A stretch of 64,000 nucleotides of DNA from Endomychus coccineus (taxonomy: Eukaryota; Arthropoda; Insecta; Coleoptera; Endomychidae): the NCBI GenBank assembly GCA_958510875.1, contig OY294067.1:266078180-266142179 (forward strand). The letters are read 5' to 3'. Below the pieces are notes generated by a model. The model saw nothing but the letters and a program-made list of their open reading frames with translations. It searched no databases and was not told the DNA's origin. Below, piece by piece: positions 22,501 to 31,009 of this stretch. The position numbers and the translations under genes are program-made. How positions within the stretch are numbered: position 1 is the stretch's first letter; every line of letters starts with the position of its first letter.

Positions 22501-23227
22501 CTTGATGCGTTGTGCCCAAAACCGACGGTATGAGCGCGTATGGCAAAGATAACCGAAGTCAGCCGAATTATACTTAAATAGGTACACTTCAAAACGTTCC
22601 CCAGAACATAGTTTTGAGCGTTAGCATTCCGCCTGACGTGCGGAATAAAATAATGCACCGAATTACATGCGAATTTCTTTTTGTATTCATTTTGGCGGTT
22701 GGGTGGGCACGGGCGCTTGTGCCCTTTAGTACCAGCCGGCACTGGCTAATATGCATAATAGAATAAAGGTAGAATTTCCATAGAGATTGTCGAGTTGTTG
22801 TGAATAAATTTTAATACTAACACTTCAGGTAGTTTTGTTCCGTTCTTCGCCATACTGAGAACAGCAAATTATTTTTCATTATTCTAGGAGATTCAGAAAA
22901 TATGTTCAGGTATTTTCATCAATGGCTAAAGAATGAAAAAGCAAGAAGGGGAGAGAACGCTCGAGGAATCGGTACGAAATTATACGAAGCAGCACTAGCG
23001 ATTCTCCATTGTTTACAGTCTGGTCAACCTAAAAACTGTGTCAATTTAAAGTAAGTAATTAATAAATTGTATATTCGTCTTCTTAACTGAATTATTATTT
23101 TAGAGAATTCTTGCAAAATGTGGAATATATGATAAAAGAAGCAAAAGCAATATTGAATCTGTATTATCCAATTTACATCACCGATAGATTAAGTAGTAAA
23201 ATACAATTTATATCAACCAAATCATAA
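10548..23227 (+). CDS. SMYD4: SMYD4-type SET/MYND lysine methyltransferase, 12 exons, 715 aa
   Basis: Exons: 10548-10639, 10693-10924, 12651-12825, 12882-13032, 13174-13341, 13550-13844, 13917-14203, 17548-17731, 21008-21158, 21217-21342, 22888-23050, 23104-23227. All joins use GT/AG and keep frame (2148 nt). Residues about 35-200 form a TPR-like helical region. The SET domain opens at G217-YDKSRGRHVIA. An inserted MYND zinc finger follows: C261-x2-C264, C274-x2-C277, YC283-x3-C287, H296-x3-C300. The SET core has N457-H-S-C460 (S-adenosylmethionine binding) and EIFNCY491G. Post-SET zinc ligands are C516-K-C518-x2-C521, then a further Cys cluster (CPKC, CINC) and C-terminal helical repeats. 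N-terminal TPRs before a split SET domain point to the SMYD4 branch. It probably transfers methyl groups from S-adenosylmethionine to lysines; the substrate is unknown. No catalytic residue is missing. Introns 2, 7, 8 and 10 carry transposon remnants. Confidence 0.92.
10972..12085 (+). mobile_element. Penelope-like element (family A) 3' part in SMYD4 intron 2
   Basis: From about 11090 an intact frame runs to 11568. It encodes the C-terminal endonuclease of a PLE: KIKKCLKKYDINVAHKPTNC, then QTHTVYKLNC-x2-C with GTYTGIS (GIY-YIG core), R/H residues in KRMYSHK, and the tail ALAKHC..., ERSILEM-like and SVNH blocks. No reverse transcriptase precedes it, so the copy is 5'-truncated. Downstream sequence to about 12085 is the PLE terminal repeat and includes a hammerhead ribozyme (11951-11992). 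Related sequence recurs at 9160-9660, 17150-17230 (minus), 59200-59670 and 61800-61950. Confidence 0.78.
11951..11992 (+). ncRNA. Hammerhead ribozyme motif, PLE family A
   Basis: All conserved core blocks occur in order. Stem I 5' strand GTCTT (11951-11955); core CTGATGA (11956-11962); stem II GGTC-GTGA-GACC (11964-11975); core GAAA (11976-11979); a small stem III from ACGT/ACGT (11979-11986); cleavage base A11987; stem I 3' strand AAGAC (11988-11992), which pairs perfectly with GTCTT. Minimal type I hammerheads with a very short stem III are known from terminal repeats of Penelope-like elements in animals, and this copy lies in such a repeat. Self-cleavage is predicted, not shown. Confidence 0.78.
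12169..12184. repeat. 16-bp perfect GC-rich palindrome
   Basis: ATCGCCCGCGGGCGAT is self-complementary and stands out in AT-rich intron sequence of the SMYD4 gene. Its function is unknown and it may be part of a decayed repeat. Confidence 0.5.
14780..15870 (-). mobile_element. Non-LTR retrotransposon fragment: RT tail and RNase H
   Basis: On the minus strand, decayed frames give the end of the RT region near 15760-15600 (TGAMITCPTAVMKVIL, similar to the TGAMxTxPTAALEVLL block). An RNase H start follows near 15460 (WNTDGYKST, with YGPGTPSIFQAEIHG). The C-terminal TGHCRLKGNLKR block with a degraded zinc knuckle lies at 15000-14880. The arrangement fits R1/Jockey-group elements that carry RNase H. 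Many stops are present. It lies in SMYD4 intron 7. Confidence 0.7.
15871..17547. other. Rest of SMYD4 intron 7
   Basis: Mostly unassigned AT-rich sequence. At about 17150-17230 a minus-strand scrap (ATTCTTGACCCAGTATGAG, then the TTTCCCGAGAA motif) matches the terminal sequence found just 3' of the family-A hammerheads. Confidence 0.45.
18228..18430 (-). mobile_element. Mariner 5'-end remnant
   Basis: The reverse complement matches the left 200 bp of the mariner at 35041-36261. Shared blocks are the CAGATGGCGCCACAATC motif, the GATGTACCATCTT block, the GAAAATTTTAAT/CAGGCTGATATGTCATTC block, the CCATCGAAAGCAAGCAACCT block and the start of the transposase. The rest of the element is missing. 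It lies in SMYD4 intron 8. Confidence 0.65.
18431..20154. other. SMYD4 intron 8, unassigned part
   Basis: No supported exon. The frames at 18912-19202 and 19445-19864 have no recognisable domain. Confidence 0.4.
20155..20830 (+). mobile_element. Penelope-like element (family B) fragment with inverted ends
   Basis: About 100 bp at 20155-20265 reappears inverted at 20715-20825, including the AGCTAC...GTAGCT stem and the AACTAAATTAGAAATCAA run. Between them, 20525-20590 encodes GEKSALAEHILNTGHT, typical of the C-terminal part of PLE GIY-YIG proteins. Both ends contain hammerhead-like cores: CTGAGGA...GAAA on plus at 20742-20768, and CTGATGA...GAAA on minus at 20228-20199. I could not pair stem I convincingly for either. 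A related minus-strand copy lies at 58025-58275. Confidence 0.6.
21741..22752 (-). mobile_element. hAT transposon, copy 2, in SMYD4 intron 10, perfect 8-bp duplication
   Basis: The element runs from 21749 to 22744. The left end is CAGTGGCGGCTCGTGAG and the right end reads CAGTGCCGGCTGG on the complement. The octamer GCTAATAT flanks it exactly on both sides (21741-21748 and 22745-22752). At 996 bp it is an internally deleted member of the family at 1309-3112. The perfect target duplication implies a more recent insertion than copy 1. Confidence 0.92.
22142..22444 (-). pseudogene. hAT transposase N-terminal TTF-type zinc-finger fragment
   Basis: The minus-strand frame contains EEKLLIKKKGRPIPDLQI, an R-x-FN-x-x-x-Y motif (RVFNKNIYEKYEW) and a CGC...FCF pattern. 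This is the N-terminal TTF-type zinc-finger region of ZMYM1-like hAT transposases. The middle of the protein is deleted. Only the C-terminal block (FSMSTAECERC-like) remains, in another frame at about 22000-21830. Confidence 0.62.
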
Positions 23228-23636
23228 TAATCGATGTTTGTTCATTATTGTTTTAAAGTTTGTGACTAATATGACTAAATAGGTGCTTTTACGTATTTCA
23301 TATTAATATAATTTTATACTAATAGTGATTTTTTTTCCATTATCCACGTCTGTGTTTGGAAGCATTTCAGAGAAATTTTCACGAAAATGATTCTAGAAAT
23401 TTGAAAAGGTCTTGGAATGGCGTTAATACTTTACTTTGAATGTGTCACATTAATTCTTTCAGAACTAGCAGGAATACATACAAAATATTCGCCTTACTAT
23501 GAAATCTTCGGAAGTCGAAATTTTAGGATATAGCTTTAACTATTAGATTAGGAAACAAATTCTGCACTAACTCTAATGACTTCGAAGTCCAAATTATTGC
23601 AAACGCCATTTTACTGGCTCCTTTGAATTTGGCATA
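23228..23636. other. Downstream flank of SMYD4 gene
   Basis: Presumed 3' UTR and intergenic sequence. No canonical AATAAA was found close to the stop. Nothing else was recognised. Confidence 0.35.
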
Positions 23637-25692
23637 CTAGTAGAGTATGTGAAACCAAAACATAAGTGATATCGAAAATTTTTTATGATTTAACGCGACC
23701 CCACCGAAAATGTTCGTTTTGGTGTATAAAACAAAAGTATAAAATTTCTACCTCCTAAATTGACCGCAACCCCTTTGTTTCCGCCATTTTGTGGTATTTT
23801 GGACATTTTTAGGGGAAGTTTGTCAAAAAAAAATTTATATCTCCAGTTGTATTGGGAATTAGGAAACCAAACTGGAACCCTTTTATTGTCAATGTTTAAG
23901 GAACTCCCAGTTCAAATTTCCAGTTGATCCGACCTCCCCCTTCCTCGCAATTTATATATGTATATACATAGATGCATGGGAACTTGCGTGACGTCTAACT
24001 CGGGCAGTTTTCAACCGATTCAACTGAAATTTGAACTATAGGTAGGTTTTATACCCTCAAAACTCACTTTTTTCAAGTCAAAATATCAAATTGTTTTTGA
24101 GAAATTCGAGCTTAAGTGAATTTTTTAGCTAATTTCCCAATTAAAATATCTCATGTCCTTTTCATCCGATTGACATTTGCTTAGCGTCAAAATATAGGCA
24201 TTTGCATATATTTTCCCGTAGTAATCATCGTTTTTATATTGCATCAGCAATATGATACTATTTTAGGTGATAAAGGTATATACATTTTTTTAACATAAAA
24301 AAATCATAAAATGTGCCTGTGAATACAAATATGCATGTGTAAATACGTGTTAATGTGTTTGTATGTGTGAATATTTTAAGTATAGTGATCGATAATAAAA
24401 TGACGTTTACGATAGAAAGTCAAACAAAGACTGAAGCACGACATGAGATCACTAAGACCACACGTGTTCTTACAAAAACTGACAGCTGTTGTACCAAAAA
24501 CTTGAATCAGCCTTACAAAGTAGTTCTCATCCATAAGATGAGAAGATCTTCTTAGACTATGTTCTCATCCGTTATTTATATACACATTTTTTACACATAC
24601 TTATTATTATAGGTATGTGTAGATATAAACTATGTATTATACAATGTAGTAAAAACGTAGTCTCTCATCTTTACAATACGATGAATCTGTCGTATACCTG
24701 AGACAGATATGTACCCCTCATATTTATTATAGTATTCTATAATTATTATACACGTGCATTTACATGTAGGTATGTGTGTTCTGTTATTATTATTATGAGA
24801 TGGATATTGGGCGTGTTCAAGTATATTTTATAGACCATTCTGTGATTTTTTAACGCACGCGTAATAAGGCACGCGCGCGCACGTACATACATACACACAC
24901 ACACACTCACATACACACACACTCACATACACGTACACTCACATACACGTACACTTACTTACATACACACATACAAACACATTAACATGTATTTACACAT
25001 GCATATTTGTATTCACAGGCACATTTTATGATTTTTTATGTTAAAAAAAATGTATATACCTTTATCATCTAAAATAGCATCATATTGCTAATGTAATATA
25101 AAAACGATGATTATTACGTAAAAATATATGCAAATGTCTATATTTTGACGCTAAGCAAATGTCAATCGGACGAAAAGGACATGAGATATTTTAATTGGGA
25201 AATAAGCTAAAAAATTGACTTAAGCTCGAATTTCTCAAAAACAATTTGATATTTTGACCTGAAAATCGGAAGTCAGTTTTGAGGGTATAAAACCTACCTA
25301 TAGTTCAAATTTCAGTTGAATCGGTTGAAAACTGCCCGAGTTAGCCGTCACGCAAGTTCCCATGCATATATGTATATACATATATATATTGCGAGGAAGG
25401 GGGAGGTCGGATCAACTTGAAATTTGAACTGGGAGTTCCTTAAACATTGACAATAAAAGGGTTCCAGTTTGGTTTCCTAATTCCCAAAACAACTGGAGAT
25501 ATACATTTTTTTTGACAAACTTCCCCTAAAAATGTCCAAAATACCACAAAATGCCGGAAAAAAGGGGTTGCGGTTAATTTAGGAGGTAGAAATTTTATAC
25601 TTTTGTTTTATACACCAAAACGAACATTTTCCGTGGGGTCGCGTTAAATCATAAAAAATGTTCGATCAAAATGTTTCACATACTCTACTATA
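23637..25692. mobile_element. 2-kb foldback element with ~735-bp inverted arms
   Basis: The left arm (about 23638-24370) and the right arm (about 24960-25692) are reverse complements over most of their length. Both outer ends read TAGTAGAGTATGTGAAAC. Matching blocks include CGACCTCCCCCTTCCTCGCA near 23930 and its complement near 25390. The central 600 bp is not inverted and holds CA/TG-rich microsatellite (24880-24990). No transposase frame is present, so it is non-autonomous. A TA next to each end would suit Tc1/mariner-type insertion, but this is not certain. Confidence 0.82.
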
Positions 25693-26212
25693 CGTTTCAT
25701 GTCTGATTCTGAGCGTAACAGCTAAGGTTGAGGGAGTAGACTCATTATTGATAAAAAGATCAATATCTGATAAAATGGTAAGTAAGCTATTGCACAATCA
25801 AAATTTGACCACCCTCAAGATTTAAAAGAATTTATACCTGCTGACTATCATGTTTCACGATACTCTGAAGCATGGCGGTTCAGTTCACTGGCTGCGGAGT
25901 CACTCTCCTCCGCAGAAATAAATACTTTGGGGCATACAACACGGTCATAAAGGAAATTACACCATTGTAGCTGGTTAAAATCCTAATCTTATTGAAGGAT
26001 CTGAATCTCAACGGCGTACTATCTTCCATTCCGATAGGGGATACAATAGTCCTCCAAGGACGTAGTAGGATAGCAATTCCAAATAATAATAATCTAAAAA
26101 GATTAAGAAATGTGAAGTAGCAAAATTAAAAAAAAAATTTTGCTCGGAAATTACAGGTTCCATTTTCACATTATTCGTAATCACAATCTTAGTGTTAATT
26201 TATATTTTTTTT
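25693..26212. other. Unassigned intergenic sequence
   Basis: Between the foldback element and the 3' end of a minus-strand non-LTR element. No exon or repeat was recognised. Confidence 0.4.
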
Positions 26213-27420
26213 TTATACTTTGATTACACTAGAGGGAAACCTATAACGTTCGAAGAACATCGTGTGAACCAGCGGTGAAATGTTGGGAGAGGACATAGGC
26301 ATTCGAATTTTTCTGAAGGTTTGGGGGTTATAGGCATATGGAAACACCTCAATAAGTAAAGAGTTCCACAACGTCGCTGTTCGATAAAAAAATGAAATCT
26401 GGTAGAAAGAAATATGGCAGGCCTCGAGCTTGACGATGAAGGGGTGACTAGTTTGATCTTGTCTAGTCCGCCTATCTGGAATATCTCGTGGTGGTACAAC
26501 AGAAGAGATTTCTGATGAACACCGACCATGGAAATATCTATAGAAAAGGGAAACATCTCCAACCTTTCTACGATGCTCTAGAGGGGTCAACGAAGTCGTA
26601 AGTTACATCATCAATCAAACGAATAGCTCTCTTCTGGATAGAATTCAAGATCTTCAGCGTATGTTTGGGAGCCGAACTCCAAACATGTGAACAGTACTCC
26701 AGGACAGGTCGAATCTGTGCTTTGTAGATTATGAGGAGCTACTGGGATGTCCAGTAGCTCTTGGCATGGAATAGAAAACCAGGTTTTTACGAAGCGGTTT
26801 TCGCAATGGTCTTCACATGATCGCCCTATGAGAGGGTGCTGTTGGTGGTGATCCCAAGCATGGTTATGGAAGACTTCATGGGAATGGTTGTACCTAACAT
26901 CATCATATTAGGGATTGTGGGATCCGCCTTCCTGGAAAAGACGCAAGTTTAAGTTTTGATTGCATTAAACTACTAGATTATCAGATCCCCATTTCAAAAT
27001 CTTTGCCAGATTTTCATTAATTGCGTCAACCTGTCTCTGTCTCGCTTCTCTGGCTCCATTGTGTGGTGTAGGGGCTCTAGCTGAGTAAGCGGTATGTAGT
27101 GTAACATCATCTGCAAAGCTGTGAACGGGACAGTTGGTCACTTCCAGCAGGTCGTTTATATAGAGCAGAAACAAAAGTTGGCGCCTAGGCAGATCCCTGT
27201 GGAACACCAGCGTTGATATCCATTGTATCGGAGGTCAACCACCACATGGAGATATTTATTTGAAGAAAACTCGATGGTAAAGACAAAGTTGAGGCGGCAA
27301 ACCATATGAGGCTTCGGTGCAAGACTCGGTCAAATGCTTTGGAGATATCTAATGATACAGCTAAAGATTTCCCATGTTTTTCAATATGTTTCTACCGTAC
27401 ATGTGTTACGTAGGCAAGCA
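26213..27420 (-). mobile_element. Non-LTR retrotransposon, 3' segment (RT and C-terminal block)
   Basis: On the minus strand, degraded frames give ISKAFDRVLHRSL-like RT sequence at about 27340, then GVPQGSA, FLLYINDLLEVTNCPVHSFA with DDVTL (FADD catalytic box), and the C-terminal LEHRR.VGDVSLFYRYFHG motif with a TATLWNSL block at 26590-26300. It is the continuation of the segment at 28860-29560. The two were one element split by the LTR-type sequence at 27421-28860. A shorter copy lies at 57390-57740. Confidence 0.75.
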
Positions 27421-28590
27421 GGTAATAACGAGCCCTTCCTTGGTTTTCTTTGAATACTAAAGGTTATCAATTCACTTATTTTATCAAATTCATTCTTATA
27501 TAGCATTTACCTTGATTAACTAATATCAATATAACTTGCAGTACGTGTACCGATAACCAGGAAGTGACCCGCATCACGGGTTTTTCATTAGCTAGGCAAA
27601 TCGGGCAACAATACGGTCAATAGATATATGTAATACTCTTCTTTGGTTGAGACACTAACACATTAATTAAGCACTGTGTGATCGAAGGTAGTTTATAAAT
27701 TACGCTAAGTAGAAAAAGTCTCAATCAAAACAAATATAAAATGTTTAATAATAATATAGAAATAAAGAATTATAAAAATGAATTAAAAGTTAAAGATTAA
27801 ATATAACTAAAGTCGATCAAGAGATTATGTGAAATTTAGAAAATAATTAATCAATCCTTAATTTTAGATCAAACTTATTAGAACCTAAATATGAAATAAA
27901 AACTAATTTAACTCAGCCCAGATGTACCAGGGTAAAGAGTTAAACAAAACTATTACGATTTAATTATTCAAGGAATTCTAAATCTTGTGTATTAAGTAAT
28001 ATGACTTGATTCTACCATAAACACCACAACGCAAGCTTAACTAGAAAACTTGGAAAGTTCTCTAAAATATTATTTAAGTGAATCGTGAAATAGTCAAGTA
28101 AGATTTAACTCAAGAAGTTAAAATATAACTGACTTTAGTGTGGTGAGTTTGGTTTTTTATATCTTGGATAACCACTCCTATTTCAGTAATATGTTTGGGG
28201 GTAGTAACTTTTACCCAATAAGAGAGACTTGCCTAGACGGGGGCAAGCTGAATATAAAAGAACTATTCTATTTTTGTTGACAGGGACCTTGATTTTATGA
28301 CCTTATTTAGACTTCCTTGAATTTAGGTATTAGTGAAAATTATATCAACTTAATATTCTAATTACATATTCAATAACAAACGACAACGTCCTGCACGTCT
28401 TATGTTATAGTTACGTGAATAGATCGTAGGTTCAAAGGATAATACAGGGTAAAAAACCTTTGTTTAAACCGTAGCGAGTGATCCATTTGCTGTTTCGAAT
28501 TGATCATTAAAATATATCTCAACTACCAATATACTGTAAAGCACTTGTTTTTTTTAGAACCATTTCTGTTAACCTTGTCGGTATCTTACA
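27421..28590 (-). repeat. LTR-type repeat, copy 1 (TGTAA...TTAC ends)
   Basis: Read on the minus strand, the block begins TGTAAGATACC at 28590 and ends CGTTATTAC at 27422. Just upstream (28610-28591) is a purine-rich AAGGAGGGGGCA that resembles a polypurine tract, as expected before a 3' LTR. Most of it is repeated at 62555-63617, where the end reads CGTTATTACA. The TG...CA termini and the adjacent purine tract support an LTR retrotransposon. No gag or pol was found, so the family is undetermined. Confidence 0.62.
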
Positions 28591-28860
28591 AATTATGATG
28601 CCCCCTCCTTGACAAGGATTCAGAGACTATACATTTCGTTTCCGTCCTACAGATACAAAGAACAAACTGTATTAGTTAATGATGGGACGGTCGTACTAAG
28701 AAATGAACTGATGTACTTGACTTGTCCATAATAAAAGGCAACTAAGAATATCTCATTTCTATTTACGTTAATGGGTATCCTCAAAACCCAGCTTGAATTT
28801 TAGCAACATGTTTGATATCTGAATGAATTGTAATTGATAATTAATAAGGCAGCTTTGCTA
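28591..28860 (-). mobile_element. Possible internal 3' end of the LTR retrotransposon
   Basis: This sequence lies between the purine tract and the point where the interrupted non-LTR element resumes. It carries no coding signal and was probably inserted together with the LTR. Confidence 0.4.
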
Positions 28861-29560
28861 CATCATTAACGATTTTGGAGCTCTAGGTATTGGATGATCT
28901 CGTTGTTGATTGCTTTCTCCATCACTTTAGAGATCGCAGATAATAGTGCAATGGGCCTATAATTATTAGGAAGGATCATCTTCTTTCCTTTTTTTTGGAA
29001 TTGGTTGGACTATGTCTAGCTGAAAGGAAGCACACCAAGTTTGTATGAAAGGGTAACAATCCTCAGAAAACTGGTGTTAATTTTCAGTCACACATTCTTT
29101 GAGAACGACAGGTGGAATTCCGTCTGGCTCCATAACCTTTTTGGTATTGAGATCAAGCAGAATGCACCTAATTGTGTGCGGACGAAACACTATTTCAGGC
29201 AAAAGGCTATCGATGGCAGCAATATTAGGAGGATCCTCCTTCCCTTGTGGATCCAAAGTGGAATATGCTGCAAACGTTCCATCAAAAAGGTTGGCTTTCT
29301 TGTGGTATAGTAAGTAGTCAGTGTGCCATTATCTTTGGTTAGGGGAAGGAATGAACTGGAAGTGAAATTCCTACCAATTGCTTTGGCGAGAGTCGAAAAC
29401 GAACGGGAGCCATTCGGGCATTCTATAAGCTCTAATCTCCTTTTGGCATTATATGCCTCTTTCGAAGCGTTTATTGTTTCATTGCACACATTTCTGGCTT
29501 CAACATATTTTGTCTGGTATCCAGACATGGGTTACCGCGCCAACGACGGATATTACCTCG
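28861..29560 (-). mobile_element. Non-LTR retrotransposon, 5' segment of the interrupted copy
   Basis: On the minus strand the region 29040-28870 gives the RT motif NNYRPIALLSAISKVMEKAI. Upstream at 29530-29190 lies a linker frame ending with SFSTLAKAIGRNFTSSSFLP and a PLTKDNGTL block. The 27421-28860 block interrupts this reverse transcriptase between its YRPI and AFDRV motifs. Confidence 0.7.
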
Positions 29561-29980
29561 TTAGTCCCAATTGAGTTTATAATGCAGTAATTTATTTAAT
29601 TTAGTCTCAGTTGCGATTATCTCCTATTTCTATAGGAAGTTTGGGAAGGTAATTTGATAAATAAGTGAAAATTGGAACTGTTCTGGTCTGATTGTCGTTT
29701 CACTGCCATAAGATGAACATTTTCTTCCTAATTGAGGAAATTTTAGAATAGACTTTTCGGTATTTTAAACTAGTTTTTGAGAACAATTCTAGATTCAGTA
29801 GATCTTAAGTGGATTCTGCAAGAATCAAACCATATGTGTAATCTATATCGTATGGAAACGTACATTTATTAGAAGATAAGAAAAACAATACATCAATTGA
29901 ATTATAAACAGATAAGATTCAGAAGGTAGTTAGATTGATTTATGATACAATTGGCGTAATATTGTACAAAGTTTTCTAAT
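29561..29980. other. Upstream region of UGT-1
   Basis: AT-rich 420 bp before the UGT-1 start codon, presumed promoter and 5' UTR. A TCAGAAGG just upstream of the start (about 29919) could be an initiator; no clear TATA box was chosen. Confidence 0.3.
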
Positions 29981-30971
29981 ATGTTTAGGCTTATATTTTC
30001 ATTACTTGCTATATCGACATTTTCGAAATATAGTGAAAGTGCTAGAATTTTAGCTTCAGTGTTTTCCCCATCTTATAGTCATCAAATAGCATTCCGGCCA
30101 TTATGGAAAGAACTATCAGAGAAGGGCCATCAAATTGTTCTTCTAACGACAGATCCAACAAAAGATGTCGGCTTAAAAAATTTAATAGAAATCGATTTGA
30201 GTAAATCTTACGAAATAATGGCTCAATACAACACTACTGATATTCTGAGCAGAAAAGAAGGTAATCCACTTGAATTAATACGTACATTTATGGCAGCATT
30301 AAGTGCCACCGCGAAATGGCAACTGGAACATCCGGACGTTCAGAAATTGATTAAAAATGAAACTGAACATTTCGATTTATTGATGGTAGAAGTAGCATAT
30401 CCCACTCATATGGCATTCGCCGAAAGATTCAATGTTCCTTTTATTGGACTTACTTCTTTAGATGCAACTCGACGAATACACGAAACTGTTGGCAATTCGA
30501 TACACCCCGTTTTAAATCCTGATGTGATTCTACCGTATACAGGAGATCTGACCTTTCCTCAAAGAGTATTGAGCGTTGTTGTGTATATCGCTTCGAAGTT
30601 GTATGAAGAGTATTATTTATATCCAAGTGAAGATGAGACGGTGAAAACTATTTTTGGAAAAGGTATGCCGACTTTGTTTGAGATTCAGAGGAGAATGGAT
30701 TTGTTGTTTATCAATATAAATCCCATATTTCATAATATCAGGGCGATAGGTCCAAATACCATACCCATTGGAGGGGGGACACATTTTGATGCATCTAAAT
30801 CTAAAGCTCTTCCTAAGGTAAGCTCAACACACTATTCTGTTTGACTAGTTCGCTTCAAGATATACAAAGTCATTCAACTCATGTTGTTAAGGATAAGGAT
30901 TTGTAGGAGAGCCAGTGATATTTTTCAATGATTATTTAGCTAAGGCCCTACTTTTTGTGAGAATGCTATGG

Positions 30972-31009
<38 letters not shown>

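Noticed and set aside
24880..24990. CA-rich stretch considered as a CRISPR-like or regulatory array
   Set aside because: It is an ordinary interrupted (CA)n microsatellite in the foldback element core.
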